A program made the translations under genes and the position numbers. From assembly GCA_037127315.1 (NCBI GenBank), contig JBBBDQ010000346.1, positions 6,162,501 to 6,226,500 on the forward strand: 64,000 bases of DNA, given 5' to 3'. This stretch comes from Ascarosepion bandense. Lineage: Eukaryota > Mollusca > Cephalopoda > Sepiida > Sepiidae. Each line of letters begins with the position of its first letter. The first letter of the stretch is position 1. Positions 9,985 through 20,795 of this stretch are shown one piece after another. The notes beneath the pieces are model-generated. The model was not told the DNA's origin, ran no database searches, and worked only from the letters and a program-made list of their open reading frames with translations.

Positions 9985-10860
9985 TTAACATTAAAAAGAA
10001 AAAAAACAAGATGATAAAGAAGAATATCAAAAAGAAGAAGAAGAGGGAGAAGGTGAAGAAGAAAAAATGAAGATGAAAAAAGATTATGATGATGATTATG
10101 ATGACGATTAATTATAAAAATGAAAAACGGAGAATAAGAAGCTGAAAAATATAAAAAAGGAGAAAAGATGAAGAAAAAGATACTGATAAAAAAGCAAAGA
10201 AAGAAGAAAAAAAAGAAGAAGATTAAAAGAAAAAAGAACAAAAAAGTAGAAGGGGAAGAAAATGAAGACGCTTAAAAAGAAGAGGAAGAAAAAAATGATG
10301 ATGATTATGTAGATAATGATAATAACGATGATAAAAGAAAATTAAGTAGAAAAAGATGAAATATAAAAGAAAAAAGATGAAGAAGAAAAAGAAGAAGAAA
10401 AGATAGAAAAGATGAAGTATAAAAGGAAAAAGATGAAGAAGAAAAAGAAGAAGAAAAGATAGAAAAGATGAAATATAAAAGGAAAAAGATGAAGAAGAAA
10501 AAGAAGAAAAGATAGAAAAGATGAAATATAAAAGGAAAAAGATGAAGAAGAAAAAGAAGAAGAAAAGATAGAAAAGATGAAATATAAAAGAAAAAAGATG
10601 AAGAAGAAAAAGAAGAAGAAAAGATAGAAAAGATGAAATATAAAAGGAAAAAGATGAAGAAGAAAAAGAAGAAGAAAAGATAGAAAAGATGAAATATAAA
10701 AGGAAAAAGATGAAGAAGAAAAAGAAGAAGAAAAGATAGAAAAGATGAAATATAAAATGCAGTTGGAGAATGAGTTATAAGAATCAAGTGAAAAATATAA
10801 AGAAGTTTAAAAAGAAAATAAAAAAGACAAAGTAAAAGAAGAACAGAAGAATAACATTTA
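9985..10860. repeat. Purine-rich tract containing a 56-bp minisatellite
   Basis: The + strand is almost all A and G for about 870 bases. Between roughly 10352 and 10757 a 56-bp unit (GATGAAATATAAAAGG, then AAGATGAAGAAG, then AAGATAGAAAA) repeats about seven times; one unit is 53 bp through loss of a GAA. Long minus-strand frames of Phe/Leu/Ser are artefacts. Extended homopurine tracts can adopt triplex structures. Confidence 0.9.
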
Positions 10861-10869
10861 GGATATTTT

Positions 10870-11177
10870 AAAACTGGATGTGCGTTGTGGTACAGTGGAT
10901 ATCGGCTCGGAACGGGGAGCCGAGTTCGAATTCCAGTTGAATCAATTCTATTCACTTACGCGCAAATACCCTTGGGAAAGGTATTAATCCGTCTCTTCCT
11001 TCCAGTTATGGGTTAAATAGTAGGACAGATTGGGTTCTATAGCCTTGGTCGGCAACCAGTCTACCGCCGAAAGCAATGGTAACCTACTGCGGGATAATCT
11101 TCTGCCCAGTCAGTCATGTCTCTTTCGAGACATGATCGCCCAAGCGTGTATCACGTATGGCACTTGACTGACTGTAA
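10870..11177 (+). mobile_element. SINE1, full-length copy
   Basis: Starts at GATGTGCGTTGTGGTACAGT with A-box GTGGTACAGTGG and B-box GTTCGAATTCC, and ends with CATGATCGCC, 18 bases, GGCAC and (GACT)n. It lies directly 3' of the purine tract. Its 3' flank duplicates that of the copy at 7424. Confidence 0.88.
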
Positions 11178-11285
11178 GGTATATAAACGATTTCTAACAT
11201 TTAATTAATTGTAAAATTTTAAACAAGAAGTGTGATATTTAAGCTTAACTATTTAGTTAAAACAATCTAAATATCTAATTTTTAA
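11178..11285 (+). repeat. Co-duplicated 3' flank of SINE1
   Basis: Partner of 7740-7847 with only a handful of substitutions. See that entry for the interpretation. Confidence 0.75.
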
Positions 11286-11389
11286 CATTATATAGAGTTA
11301 TGGATCCCGGAAATGGGAACCGTATAAAATAAAGGAACAACAAACAGAATTTGAGATAGAAAAATAAGTATATTAAACGTAAAGAATAC

Positions 11390-11610
11390 AAACTTGAATG
11401 GAGGTTAGTAATCCAGGAATACAGTTAGTAAGACGGATATTTACATTGTGTCTGAAATGAAGCCGTAGTAGAATTTGTATATCCATGTCGGAAGCTGACG
11501 AGTGCAGTATAATAATATTCAGCTGTGTAGAGCTCAGAGTTACTTTGAACTACTGACGCTGTATCTCGCGGATCTCTAGATGTCTCACGTTATCTAACGT
11601 CTTGCTTCCA
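11390..11610 (+). repeat. U3 interspersed repeat
   Basis: GGTTAGTAATCCAGGAATAC, AGTTAGTAAGA and GAGCTCAGAGTTA occur in the same order on the minus strand at about 32400-32645. Divergence is substantial. The AAATAAAGGAACAACAAACA string just upstream could belong to an LTR, but no boundary was found. Confidence 0.5.
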
Positions 11611-11659
11611 TGCAGTTGTATATGTATACTCTAGACAAGTCTATTATCCTGGAAAAAAA

Positions 11660-13310
11660 GAGACCTTAAAACATATACATTTAGTAACGTTTTTAATTTT
11701 TATTCATAATTGAAGAACTTCTATAGGCGAAGGTTGTTTTCAAAACTTTTTTTGTAGCTGCACCCATGGTTGCAAGCACCATTCCTAGCACATCCACCCC
11801 ATACACATAGAAGGACTTCTTTTTTTTATTTTTTAACATATACAATAATTTCAAAGCCACAACTAATCTAATGCTTTAAACACAAAGAGGCCTTTTGACA
11901 GAAGCTAGTTAACAGAGTAAGCCAATGTATTTATTGCTTGTTTCGCAAAGTGAATGGCTAACGTTCAGTTTTAATGGGATGGGTATTCTTGGAATAAGGG
12001 TATCAGATGCTGCAAGACACCGAGAAGAAATCTGTGATCCCCGCTTCATTCTGTTTCTAGGAAAGAAATTGGCTGACTGCACTTAAAACACGCTTTACTA
12101 AATACAATATTAAGAAAAAAGAATTACCTGCTCAAATGTCATCCTCTTTTTTTCTAAGCACTTTCTTTCCTTTACTATCGAATATTTCTAATACGGCTAG
12201 GGGGACGTTACCTCTAACTATGGCAATCCCGGGTCTAATATGACAAATATGTCTTCCACTGTGAGTTCAATGAATCTGCGTTGATTTTTTCAGATTATTT
12301 TTTATATTTATTCATTCATTTATTCTTCTCCAAGCACATTTGGGGGGAAAAGACGTTTATTCTTGTAAATTCAAAGCATCATTATTCAATCATCGAAACA
12401 TTTTCCATAGATTCTTTAGCTCCATGAGTTATTCAATAAGAGTCGAGAAATATAAAATGTCATAACATTTTGGACCAAATGATCTCATCATATCTATTCT
12501 ATGGCCGCATTATTCAGAAATCGCATTATTCTCATTAGCTTTCTGCAATATTATGCCACATTTCAGTTTTATTGGGTACTTCTTTTCAATCATATAACCC
12601 AAAGTAAGGCAATAAAGCCACTGAGACATAAGAAAGTAACTGAGTGTGAACGAATGTGAGAAAAAGAAAAATATTAATCAGAAATAACAATAAATCACTT
12701 GAAATTAAGAAGGCGAAACATAACGAAAGCCATTGCATTTACAGTTTCGAAGATTAGAGTTAAATTGTTATGGCGAAACACACATATTACTGAGATAATG
12801 GACTCTCCCGCCTATATTAATAACAGTTAACAGGAAGTTAACTCAAGAAGTACTTGGGAAGTTCATAGGGGTTCTGAGAAGTTTTAGAGAGTTCTTCAGA
12901 TTTCTATTGGAGTTCAGTAGAACTATTAGTTCCAGTTTGGACATAGTTGAACTAAGGCAGTTGATATTAGTTGGCAGTTAACCAAATACTAAGAAGTCAG
13001 CTTTCAGTGGAAGATTATCAAGTTCTTAACATTTAGGGTACGTTAAGTCAATTAGCAACCGACATAGCATGGTTATAACCTTCAGTGCGAAAACTACTCC
13101 ATAACATAAATAGAAAGCAAGAGGTCGCAAGAGGATTCTAACTGTATGAGCAAAGAAACTCTCAGCATAGAACTTATCCATGCTTCTAGCAATTTCAAAT
13201 AAAATGATGAGAACTACCTGTCAATTTAGTCCTGCACTTAAATGCGTAATGTCTAGGGAGCAAAAAGGAAATCTCACTCGAACAATTAACATATTTTAAA
13301 AATATTTCTA
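11660..13310. other. Low-feature stretch, no gene found
   Basis: AT-rich sequence without recognised motifs, long open frames or known repeat ends. A part around 12830-13060 is rich in GAAGTT/GTTC-like words, possibly an eroded minisatellite. Confidence 0.5.
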
Positions 13311-13329
13311 AAATTAGCACAGGTACACT

Positions 13330-13435
13330 ACGGAGGTGGAGAAGTGACTGAAGTAGAGATGCCAGGTCATGACCAGTAATATAACAAATTCAATGCATGG
13401 GCGAATAATAAACGTTTAAATGTGTAACAGTTTTT
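13330..13435 (-). mobile_element. Possible ancient LINE-A fragment
   Basis: GTGACTGAAGTAGAGATGCC and CAATGCATGGGCGAATAATA align with conserved LINE-A positions (SLSH, and the RPC-EY region) on the minus strand, with about 60 bases missing between them. Divergence is high and the call is tentative. Confidence 0.35.
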
Positions 13436-13799
13436 GGTGAGAGAGAAAAAAATCGATCAGACGAATTAAAAATCTCGGTTACTTTGTTGCTTTTAATTTT
13501 ACTCTAATGCACTTAGGAAAGACGTGGATTCATATATTCCCCTCCGTATGAATTAAGTAACAGAAAAAAGCGTGCCAGCTAGGCTTAAGTGACACTTTAG
13601 TTGAAAGACAACTCTTAATTTCAACTCTCGGAGAAGGAAGCAAGAAACCATTGCACCCTCTTCTTAAGCATGAAGTCCAGACAATTTACAGCTATCAAAG
13701 GACAGAGTACAGTTATTACATATGATCGCTTACATCCTAACGGAAAGAGTTAATAAAAGAAGGACAATAGTTTGGCTGTTTTGAGGAGCGTGGATTCAC

Positions 13800-14060
13800 C
13801 TCTTAATGTCCCCATGTTCACCCTTATCCGGGGTGGTAACACTTGATTGTGTGCCACCTATCGGTGAATAATGAACACCCAATCAAAAGCAAAGTATTAT
13901 GAAAGTATAAGAATACATTTTTAGATATAAAAAATTACCACCAATAACTATTGATAATAAAATGATCAACAGTACATTTTATCTGTAACTTAAGATAAAC
14001 AAGAAAAATTGCATTCCGGCATTAAATAACTCATAGAATCTGATAGATCGTTAAACAAAA
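13800..14060 (-). repeat. U1 repeat, diverged copy giving rise to the satellite
   Basis: Minus-strand U1 landmarks are recognisable: the CCCTTATCCGGGGTGG block at 13815-13835, AGTATTATGAAAGTATAAGA, and CATTAAATAACTCATAGAATC near 14020. The last part of this copy falls inside the first 189-bp satellite unit. Confidence 0.55.
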
Positions 14061-14876
14061 ATACCTAACCAAACAACTAATATGAAAGAACTTATGACGT
14101 TAATCTCTATAACGTACTACAAATTACCACCAATAACTATTGATAATAAAATGATCAACAGTACATTTTATCTGTAACTTAAGATAAACAAGAAAAATTG
14201 CATTCCGGCATTAAATAACTCATAGAATCTGATAGATCGGTAAACAAAAATAACTAACCAAAGAACTAATATGAAAGAACTTATGACGTTAATCTCTATA
14301 ACGTACTACAAATTACCACCAATAACTATTGATAATAAAATGATCAACAGTACATTTTATCTGTAACTTAAGATAAACAAGAAAAATTGCATTCCGGCAT
14401 TAAATAACTCATAGAATCTGATAGATCGTTAAACAAAAATAACTAACCAAACAACTAATATGAAAGAACTTATGACGTTAATCTCTATAACGTACTACAA
14501 ATTACCACCAATAACTATTGATAATAAAATGATCAACAGTACATTTTATCTGTAACTTAAGATAAACAAGAAAAATTGCATTCCGGCATTAAATAACTCA
14601 TAGAATCTGATAGATCGTTAAACAAAAATACCTAACCAAACAACTAATATGAAAGAACTTATGACGTTAATCTCTATAACGTACTACAAATTACCACCAA
14701 TAACTATTGATAATAAAATGATCAACAGTACATTTTATCTGTAACTTAAGATAAACAAGAAAAATTGCATTCCGGCATTAAATAACTCATAGAATCTGAT
14801 AGATCGTTAAACAAAAATAACTAACCAAACAACTAATATGAAAGAACTTATGACGTTAATCTCTATAACGTACTAC
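13932..14876. repeat. Satellite array, five 189-bp units
   Basis: AAATTACCACCAATAACTAT recurs at 13932, 14121, 14310, 14499 and 14688, an exact period of 189, and the fifth unit ends at about 14876. Units are almost identical. Units 1 and 4 share ATACCTAACC, units 3 and 5 share ATAACTAACC, and unit 2 has two private changes. Part of each unit derives from the 5' end of U1. The array is immediately followed by a plus-strand U1 copy. Confidence 0.95.
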
Positions 14877-14903
14877 AATTTAGAAAAATATTAAACTGCA
14901 TTT

Positions 14904-15487
14904 GAGTTTGAGTTTGAGTTTTGTTTAATGCCATATCAATCTCTGTGGGTTATTTTATGCCAAAAAAGGTACAGTTTTAAGATATTCTTTTTGATGTGAG
15001 AAGGTTGATTTAGTCAGATTTTGACGAATTTTTTTTTATTTCAGAAAACTGAAGATGTCTTCTAGTTTTGTATTTAAAAATGTGTTGCTGGTAATATTTT
15101 TCCCTTCAAAATTGTATTACGACAATTTTTTCCGTCAAACGTGTAATGGCAATAATTCTTTCTTTAAAAATTTGTTATGGAAATAACTTTTTTCTTTCAA
15201 AAAATGTATTTTTGGCAATATTTTTCCTTCAAAAATGTATATGTTTCCATAAAAGTCCAATTTTATGTATATATTTCCATAAAAAGTATATTTTTATATT
15301 TTCACAGTGTTTCGATCCCAGTTTATGGGGTAACTATTTGCCTATAGCTGAGACCCTAACAGGTGCTACCACTCCGGGTCAGGGTGCAGCTGAGAACAAC
15401 AGCAATTAAGAGGTGGTTCCATGCTTCTCACAACCTCCCAATCAGAGTGCTTGCTGCCGGATGCAGTTTACTGTCATACCCAGGACC
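14904..15487 (+). repeat. U1 repeat, complete copy with target-site duplication
   Basis: Runs from (GAGTTT)n through GTTTAATGCCATATCAATC, a T-rich middle with repeated ATGTAT-like motifs, to CATACCCAGGACC. TAAACTGCATTT (14892-14903) and TAAACTGTATTT (15488-15499) flank it as a 12-bp target-site duplication with one mismatch. The 87-codon open frame at 15146-15409 lies inside this repeat and is not a gene. Target-site length suggests retroposition, but no polymerase promoter or tail was identified. Confidence 0.75.
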
Positions 15488-15499
15488 TAAACTGTATTT

Positions 15500-15780
15500 C
15501 AAAATATAACTATAACAAAACTAAAAAATAAAGTACACACATCACCGCCTCTAGTAATCATGTTTACACAAACATGTAATCGTACAAAAGCTGTGTATGA
15601 TTTTCCATGTATTCAACTGTGAAACCGCAAATGGCATTTTCATTTCAAAACTTTCAAGAAAATTAAATTTCAACATGAGATGACCAATAAGCTGTTGATA
15701 TGCCGTTTAAACAAACAAACTACAGTATTAAAAGAAGTTGTCAAAATTATTTTGGTTCATCAACGAATCATCAATCTTTT
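15500..15780. other. Stretch without identified features
   Basis: AT-rich single-copy-looking sequence between a U1 repeat and an old SINE1 copy. Confidence 0.4.
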
Positions 15781-15786
15781 TTATCA

Positions 15787-16035
15787 GTGAGCCGAGTTCG
15801 AATTCCAGTCGAGTTCTTTATAATCACTTATGCGCAAGTATCCTTGGGAAGGTATGTATCTATCTCTTCTCCCGCTAGTTATGAATTGAATTGCAGAACA
15901 AACTGGGCCCCATGGCCTTGGTTGGCATCCGGTCAAACGCAGAAAGAAATGGCAACCTACTGTGGGAAAATCTTCTGCCTAGTCAGTCTTAACAGGATGA
16001 CATGATGTCATATGTAACGTATAGCACAACTGACA
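15787..16035 (+). mobile_element. SINE1, old diverged copy
   Basis: Starts at the B-box region (GAGCCGAGTTCGAATTCCAG) and follows the SINE1 consensus through CTACTGTGGGAAAATCTTCT. The 3' module is degraded: ACATGATGTCATATG replaces the ATGATCGCC region. The A-box half is missing. It is clearly older than the copies at 10.87 and 16.65 kb. Confidence 0.75.
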
Positions 16036-16084
16036 GATTCTGTCTGTCAAGGAAAACTCTGGCATTAAAATACATGCAGAAGTC

Positions 16085-17290
16085 ATCGAGTAACCTCCCC
16101 ACTATTATTTCAAAAGAGTTCATTTCATTACAACAAAATCCACTTTGTAAAAAACCCAAGAGATACTCGAGTTAGTGGGCTACAGAGTAAGAGCTACAGT
16201 TTATGAAGATATGTGGGGGAGATAACGGCTAAACTAGATATTTGAACAGTTTAAGACGGTAGTTGTCGGATAAGCGTCTTCTTGGGAATCAGTTCCACAA
16301 AGCAGCGGTTCCTAAGAAGAATCTGCTTGAGTAGAACTGACATCACCCTGATGAAATACGAAATGGATGAGTTTAATTCGCTGCATTGTGTGTGACATGG
16401 TGGGTTTTAGACTAGGTTAGGACTTAGTGAGATAGAGAAATGTAGTTCGCCTGAACACTTTCTCAATAAATAGTGATATAGTAATGAAAGGCTTGCAGCG
16501 TTTTGTCTGTGGGAAAGGGATTCTAAGGTGGAAAATAATTCATTACCCACAAGGATGCGGATGTGATTTTGAACTCGACAGACTGCAAAGTGAAGACAGG
16601 ACAGCTTCTACCTCTATATAGCAGCATTACTACGTTTTCGGCCTGATGTGCGTTGTGGTACAGTGGATATCGGCTCGGAACGAGAAACCGGGGAGCCGAG
16701 TTCGAATTCCAGCTGAATCCATTCTATTCACTTACGCGCAAATACCCTTGGGAAAGGTATTAATCCGTCTCTTCCTTCCAGTTATGGGTTAAATAGCAGG
16801 ACACATTGGGTTCTATAGCCTTGGCCGGCAACCAGTCTACCGCAGAAAGCAATGGCAACCTACTGCGGGATAATCTTCTTCCCAGTCATTCATGTCACTT
16901 TCGAGACATGATCGCCCAAGCGTGTATCACCTATGGCACTTGACTGACTGACTGACTGGATTTTTTAAAGGTAAAGAATAGCAGGTGGAGTTAGGTTTAC
17001 TGAAGCAGTACAGGGTACCGACCATTTTTTATTACCTTTAGCAATAGAACGTGTTCCACTTGAGTCAGGGATTGAGATAAAGTCCCAGTTAGCGCGGAAA
17101 ACATGCCACATCCCTAGGAATAAACCTGTAAATCGCTAACATTTAGGATCAGCTCGTTGATAAAAAGACGTCCTAGTATTGTTTTACAGTCTCCTCTAAC
17201 TGAGCTGTTCTGTTAAATCTAGGTAAGAGTAAAGATCTGCTTCCATGCTCTGGCCATCAATCATCTCTATTCTAAGAAAAGATCAGTGGG
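16085..17290 (-). mobile_element. LINE-B relic (RT C-terminal region), split by a SINE1
   Basis: Minus-strand frames contain GNELFSTLESLSHRQNAASL followed by SLLYHY, a stretch resembling IKLIHF with HQGDVSSTQA, and then FFLGTAALWN-IPKKTLIRQLPS. This is the C-terminal layout of jockey/CR1-group LINE proteins but differs in sequence from LINE-A. Numerous stops and frameshifts are present. A plus-strand SINE1 (16646-16958) interrupts it, so the SINE arrived later. The 5' part (16960-17290) is poorly readable. Confidence 0.5.
16646..16958 (+). mobile_element. SINE1, full-length copy inside LINE-B relic
   Basis: GATGTGCGTTGTGGTACAGT head, GTTCGAATTCC B box, CATGATCGCC plus 18 bases plus GGCAC, ending in (GACT)n. 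Sequence is close to the 10.87-kb copy. Confidence 0.88.
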
Positions 17291-17301
17291 CTTATATATA
17301 C

Positions 17302-17811
17302 ACTAGCAGTAAAACCCGGCGTTTCTCGGGTGTAATGAAAGGTTTAAAACTAATCCATGGTCCTGGAGCTCAGACTCAGCCTAAAGAATATTTGTCTGAA
17401 GTCTGGTGAGAATCGGATAAAAATTGTGGTTTTGTATAAAGGACATGCAGACAGATAAACAGACACACACGCAAACATCTTGACTTTTATATATATATAT
17501 ACGTATTATCAATTTTCTGCACTATTGTAAGAACTGCAACCTTGAAAATTCTGAATATCGTTTCTTATGTTTTGTCTATGAGTGTATCAAATTTGATTAA
17601 AATCGGACCACTGCTTCTATAATCCGATTTTTTCGATTATTGATTTTCGATATTTATCTGGGGTACCTCGACACAAAACCTAGCTAAGAACACTCGCAAA
17701 CACTTATAGTACAACTGTGTAAATTTTCAAGAAAATCAGTTCAGCCGCTTCGGAGTCTATAGTTAACGGGCACGCACACACACACAGACACGCATACACA
17801 CACAAACTTCC

Positions 17812-17813
<2 letters not shown>
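17302..17813 (-). mobile_element. H1 Helitron-like non-autonomous element, copy 1
   Basis: On the minus strand the right end reads CCCG-8 bases-CGGG-like hairpin, a short spacer, CTGCTAG, then T (here ACTAGCAGTAAAACCCGGCG on the plus strand, CTAG at 17303-17306). A 3' hairpin followed by CTAG and insertion in AT-rich target without duplication is the Helitron hallmark. An internal (TA)n separates two conserved halves, the second containing CGGTTCAGCCG-like sequence and a CA-rich segment. No Rep/helicase is encoded. Confidence 0.6.

Positions 17814-17859
<46 letters not shown>
17814..17859. repeat. (TA)n microsatellite at the H1 5' end
   Basis: About 23 TA units directly abut the H1 element. 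Sequence from 17870 to 18090 holds no recognised gene. Confidence 0.95.
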
Positions 17860-17861
<2 letters not shown>

Positions 17862-18094
17862 TCCTGTCACGCTCGTGGAGAGCGTCTGACGAGTTCATTA
17901 GAGAGACAATAATGAAGCAGTGTCGAATAAGTTCATCTTTGCTACCAGTTATTAAATTTAAACCAGTTATGAAAGCCCTTGCCGCGTGTTCACTCTTTAA
18001 CAGTGGCTTATTATTTAATTTTTTTAAAAATAATTATGTCGTCGCATAGTAGAAAATGTATATTCTCTTTATTATTATAAAGACTGGTATATAT

Positions 18095-18245
18095 ATATAT
18101 TAGTTATCCACATACAAGCCTGTTTCGCTGTATCACAGCACATCAGTGTGGTAGACACATTCACTTGCTTCTGGCCGGGGTCGAAACTCGACTGATTTGG
18201 TGCCAGTCGGAGTCGCTAGAGGTTGTCCATATAGTCCGTGTGCAC
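18095..18245 (-). mobile_element. HH-SINE copy 2, short form
   Basis: Only the tRNA-like part and hammerhead remain. The minus-strand B box is GAGTTTCGACCCC and the TTAAAAGCAATC region is degraded. The hammerhead and the TAACTA(TA)n 3' end follow. It is one of the most diverged copies. Confidence 0.65.
18108..18151 (-). ncRNA. Hammerhead motif with compensatory stem I
   Basis: Minus strand: CCACA, CTGATGT, GCTGT-GAT-ACAGC, GAAA, ACA-GGCT-TGTA, TGTGG. Stem I is CCACA/TGTGG instead of CCGTA/TGCGG, so changes on both strands preserve pairing. The first catalytic box has a final A-to-T change, which should abolish cleavage. Confidence 0.6.
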
Positions 18246-18514
18246 TTTAAAAACTTTATGACTTCTATTTGTGTTTGTGATACAAATAGTCTATAAAAAT
18301 GTTATAAAGTTTAATATACCTAAATTTAAGTTATTGAATAATTCTTTACCACAACATTTGCAGCAATTTTTAAATAAGTAAAAAAATATTTTCCTTTTTT
18401 CACTATCAATTTGATCTATAGCTTCAACTGAGTAAAATATAAACTGTGTTCTTTGGTTGGCTGAACTGAAATCTAAATGTGAAAACAATTGTATATGCAA
18501 CCAAACCTAGTTCA

Positions 18515-18650
18515 TTAGAAGATTTGAAAGCTAAAATAACTAATGTGATTTCAGGCATGACTGTAAATCAATTGTCAAATGTTTCAGTGAACTGCAAAAT
18601 CGTATTACCCTTTTTACTACAAATGATGGTGGAAGTGTAAAAATTTAAAT
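18515..18650 (+). pseudogene. Mariner-like transposase C-terminal relic
   Basis: Frames give SSLEDLKAKITNVISGMTVNQL, followed after a frameshift by NRITLFTTNDGGSV. This is the usual C-terminal order of mariner-type transposases: a PE-S-EELK-RI block, then R-x-C-x-NDGG-H. Catalytic domain absent. Confidence 0.45.
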
Positions 18651-18763
18651 AAAATTTCAATAAAACCTTAAAAAATATAGAATTACTTTTCTCTAATCCT
18701 TTTTACAAATTATTTCTATTGCAAATACAAATAAATTTATAAATTTTTTGAAGTGCACGCAAA

Positions 18764-18767
<4 letters not shown>

Positions 18768-18802
<35 letters not shown>
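18768..18802. repeat. (TA)n microsatellite
   Basis: About 17 TA units. The following 360 bases (18803-19165) show no gene; a GCTTTCGGCTTAC string near 18950 resembles a module seen in the foldback element at 41.7-42.2 kb. Confidence 0.9.
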
Positions 18803-18805
<3 letters not shown>

Positions 18806-19163
18806 ATGCATGTTTTGTTAAATAATATAGACAAGTTTGTCTAATTTATGTAAATTCTTGTCATATCGTCTGATAAGCTTAATAGCATTATCAGTAAAAG
18901 AAGAAAGAAAATCACAATATTGATACACACTTTTTAAACCTATCTAGGCTTTCGGCTTACATAAGATATTATCAAAGATAATATATTTAATCAAACATGC
19001 AATATTATTTTATTACTATTTAATGAAACATGCATTAATGAAAATATTCTGCCTACATACACACAATATATATATATATATTTCCTTTCTGTAGCAATTA
19101 GGATTTTGGATTATTTTTTTCTTATGTCTTAATGTACGATATTCAATTGTAGGTACATCGATA

Positions 19164-19166
<3 letters not shown>

Positions 19167-19212
<46 letters not shown>
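19167..19212. repeat. (TA)n microsatellite
   Basis: About 23 TA units directly next to the CTAG end of an H2 Helitron-like element. Confidence 0.95.
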
Positions 19213-19214
<2 letters not shown>

Positions 19215-20133
19215 TAGCATCATAGCCCGGCGTTGCCCGTGCAACGCTGAACATTTTTATAGTAGAAGATGCCAATGACAGGAGTAGATGGACATCATAA
19301 ATTGAAATTTGGAAAGGAGAGCTGAGGTTGTTAGTAACCATTTTCAGCATTAAAAACATTCATTTTCTTTTGTTTTGCGTAAACGGAATTTGATGTTTTG
19401 TGTGACATTGTAAATAACATTGAGTTTGTTTTTGTTTCAAAATTACGGGGGAAAATATTTACATTTTTTTGACTAAATGAATTTAATATAAAAATAAAAA
19501 TTATTTAATTTGTTTTACTGAAATTAAAAATATAAAACTATTACGCTATGAGTTCAGAAATTTTCAAAGAATATTTAAAAATGTAGATATTTAATTTTAG
19601 AGGAAGCAGTTACATTAATGCCACACGAATTACAGATAGTTGATTTCCTGCATGAAATATATAGCGAAAAAAATAAGGTTTATCTTTTTTTAATCTTTAA
19701 AACATTTTGTTTTGTTTTTTTACATATTTTGGCTTTGTTTGAAAAAACACCTTTTTTATTTAAATATTTCTTTTGTTTCAAAATTACGGGGAAAAATATT
19801 CACATTTTTTTGTTGACCAAATGAATTTTTAAAACCTTGGAATTAAAACTACTCATAAAGGCACAATATTTTAGTCGGGTTCGACACGTGAGATTTGATT
19901 TCTGTCACGTAACCATCTTAAATCGTAGATATTTTACGGAGTAAATGTAAAAATTCGGCTCCATTGGCTAAAAAGTGCGAAAGGAAAAATTGCTGAACTT
20001 AAGACCCAAGAAGTATGTGTCGACCTGGCTTCCCTGTAGATATGTGTCCCTAGAAAATTTGAATGGCGTAGCTTAAAATATGTAGGCGTGCATAGGGAAC
20101 AGTCACACACAGACTCACAGACTGCCTTTTATA
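19213..20133 (-). mobile_element. H2 Helitron-like element, copy 1 (uninterrupted)
   Basis: Plus strand starts ACTAGCATCATAGCCCGGCG, i.e. a minus-strand terminus CGCCGGGCTATGATGCTAGT with the CTAG end. The body is AT-rich with CATTTTCTTTTGTTTTGC, AAATTACGGG-GAAAATATT and GTGTCGACCTGGCTTCCCTG. The other end is a CACAGACTGCC string. A second copy (24723-26627) has the same order but carries a 1.2-kb insertion. No coding capacity. Confidence 0.55.

Positions 20134-20186
<53 letters not shown>
20134..20186. repeat. (TA)n microsatellite at the H2 5' end
   Basis: About 25 TA units. The next 600 bases (20190-20790) hold an A18-A20 tract near 20470 and no gene. Confidence 0.95.
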
Positions 20187-20189
<3 letters not shown>

Positions 20190-20795
20190 TTATTCCTGGT
20201 ATATCTCGTGGTTACAATGCTCGTTACTTGGTACACCGCTACGCGTGACGTAATGGCGTTCCGACAGTTATCGGCTTAGCACTTAAATACAAATCAGCTA
20301 AGTTGCATAGGATACCATAATATTGATGCAATTTTTGACGGCACAAGTCCACTTATTTACAATTAATGAAGAAAAGGAATATGTTGATTGACCTCGTCAC
20401 CGACATCCGAAAGAATGTGACATTAAGAGAAGCTGTCTTTTGATCACCAGACTTTTTTTTTTCTGTGCAAAAAAAAAAAAAAAAAAAGATAGGGTTTCAG
20501 ACTTTCGCAATTATCCTTTCTCACCTGTCTTCTGAAAGAGTTTGGATGTAATTATTTTATTTTATTTTTATTTTTATATTTTTTGTGTTAAAATAAAACC
20601 ATTGAACCTAAAAGGAATGGTGACGTGAACGATTTACAGGAATTTCTAACTTCTTTCAATTCTCGACCTTAGGTCTCGAACTCGTCTTAATTGGTCTGCT
20701 TCCTAGAATTTTATGAAACTGTTTTTTTCTGTTTTATTCTCTTCAGTTGGTGATGTCCAGTAAGATTGTATTTTAGAACATTTGTGGTGCACTTG

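Noticed and set aside
10305..10955. 216-codon minus-strand open frame
   Set aside because: It is the reverse of the GA-rich 56-bp minisatellite; the Phe/Leu/Ser composition has no coding content.
17189..17221. Exon-like interval between TTGTTTTACAG and GTAAGAG
   Set aside because: All three frames contain stops and it lies in the LINE-B relic.
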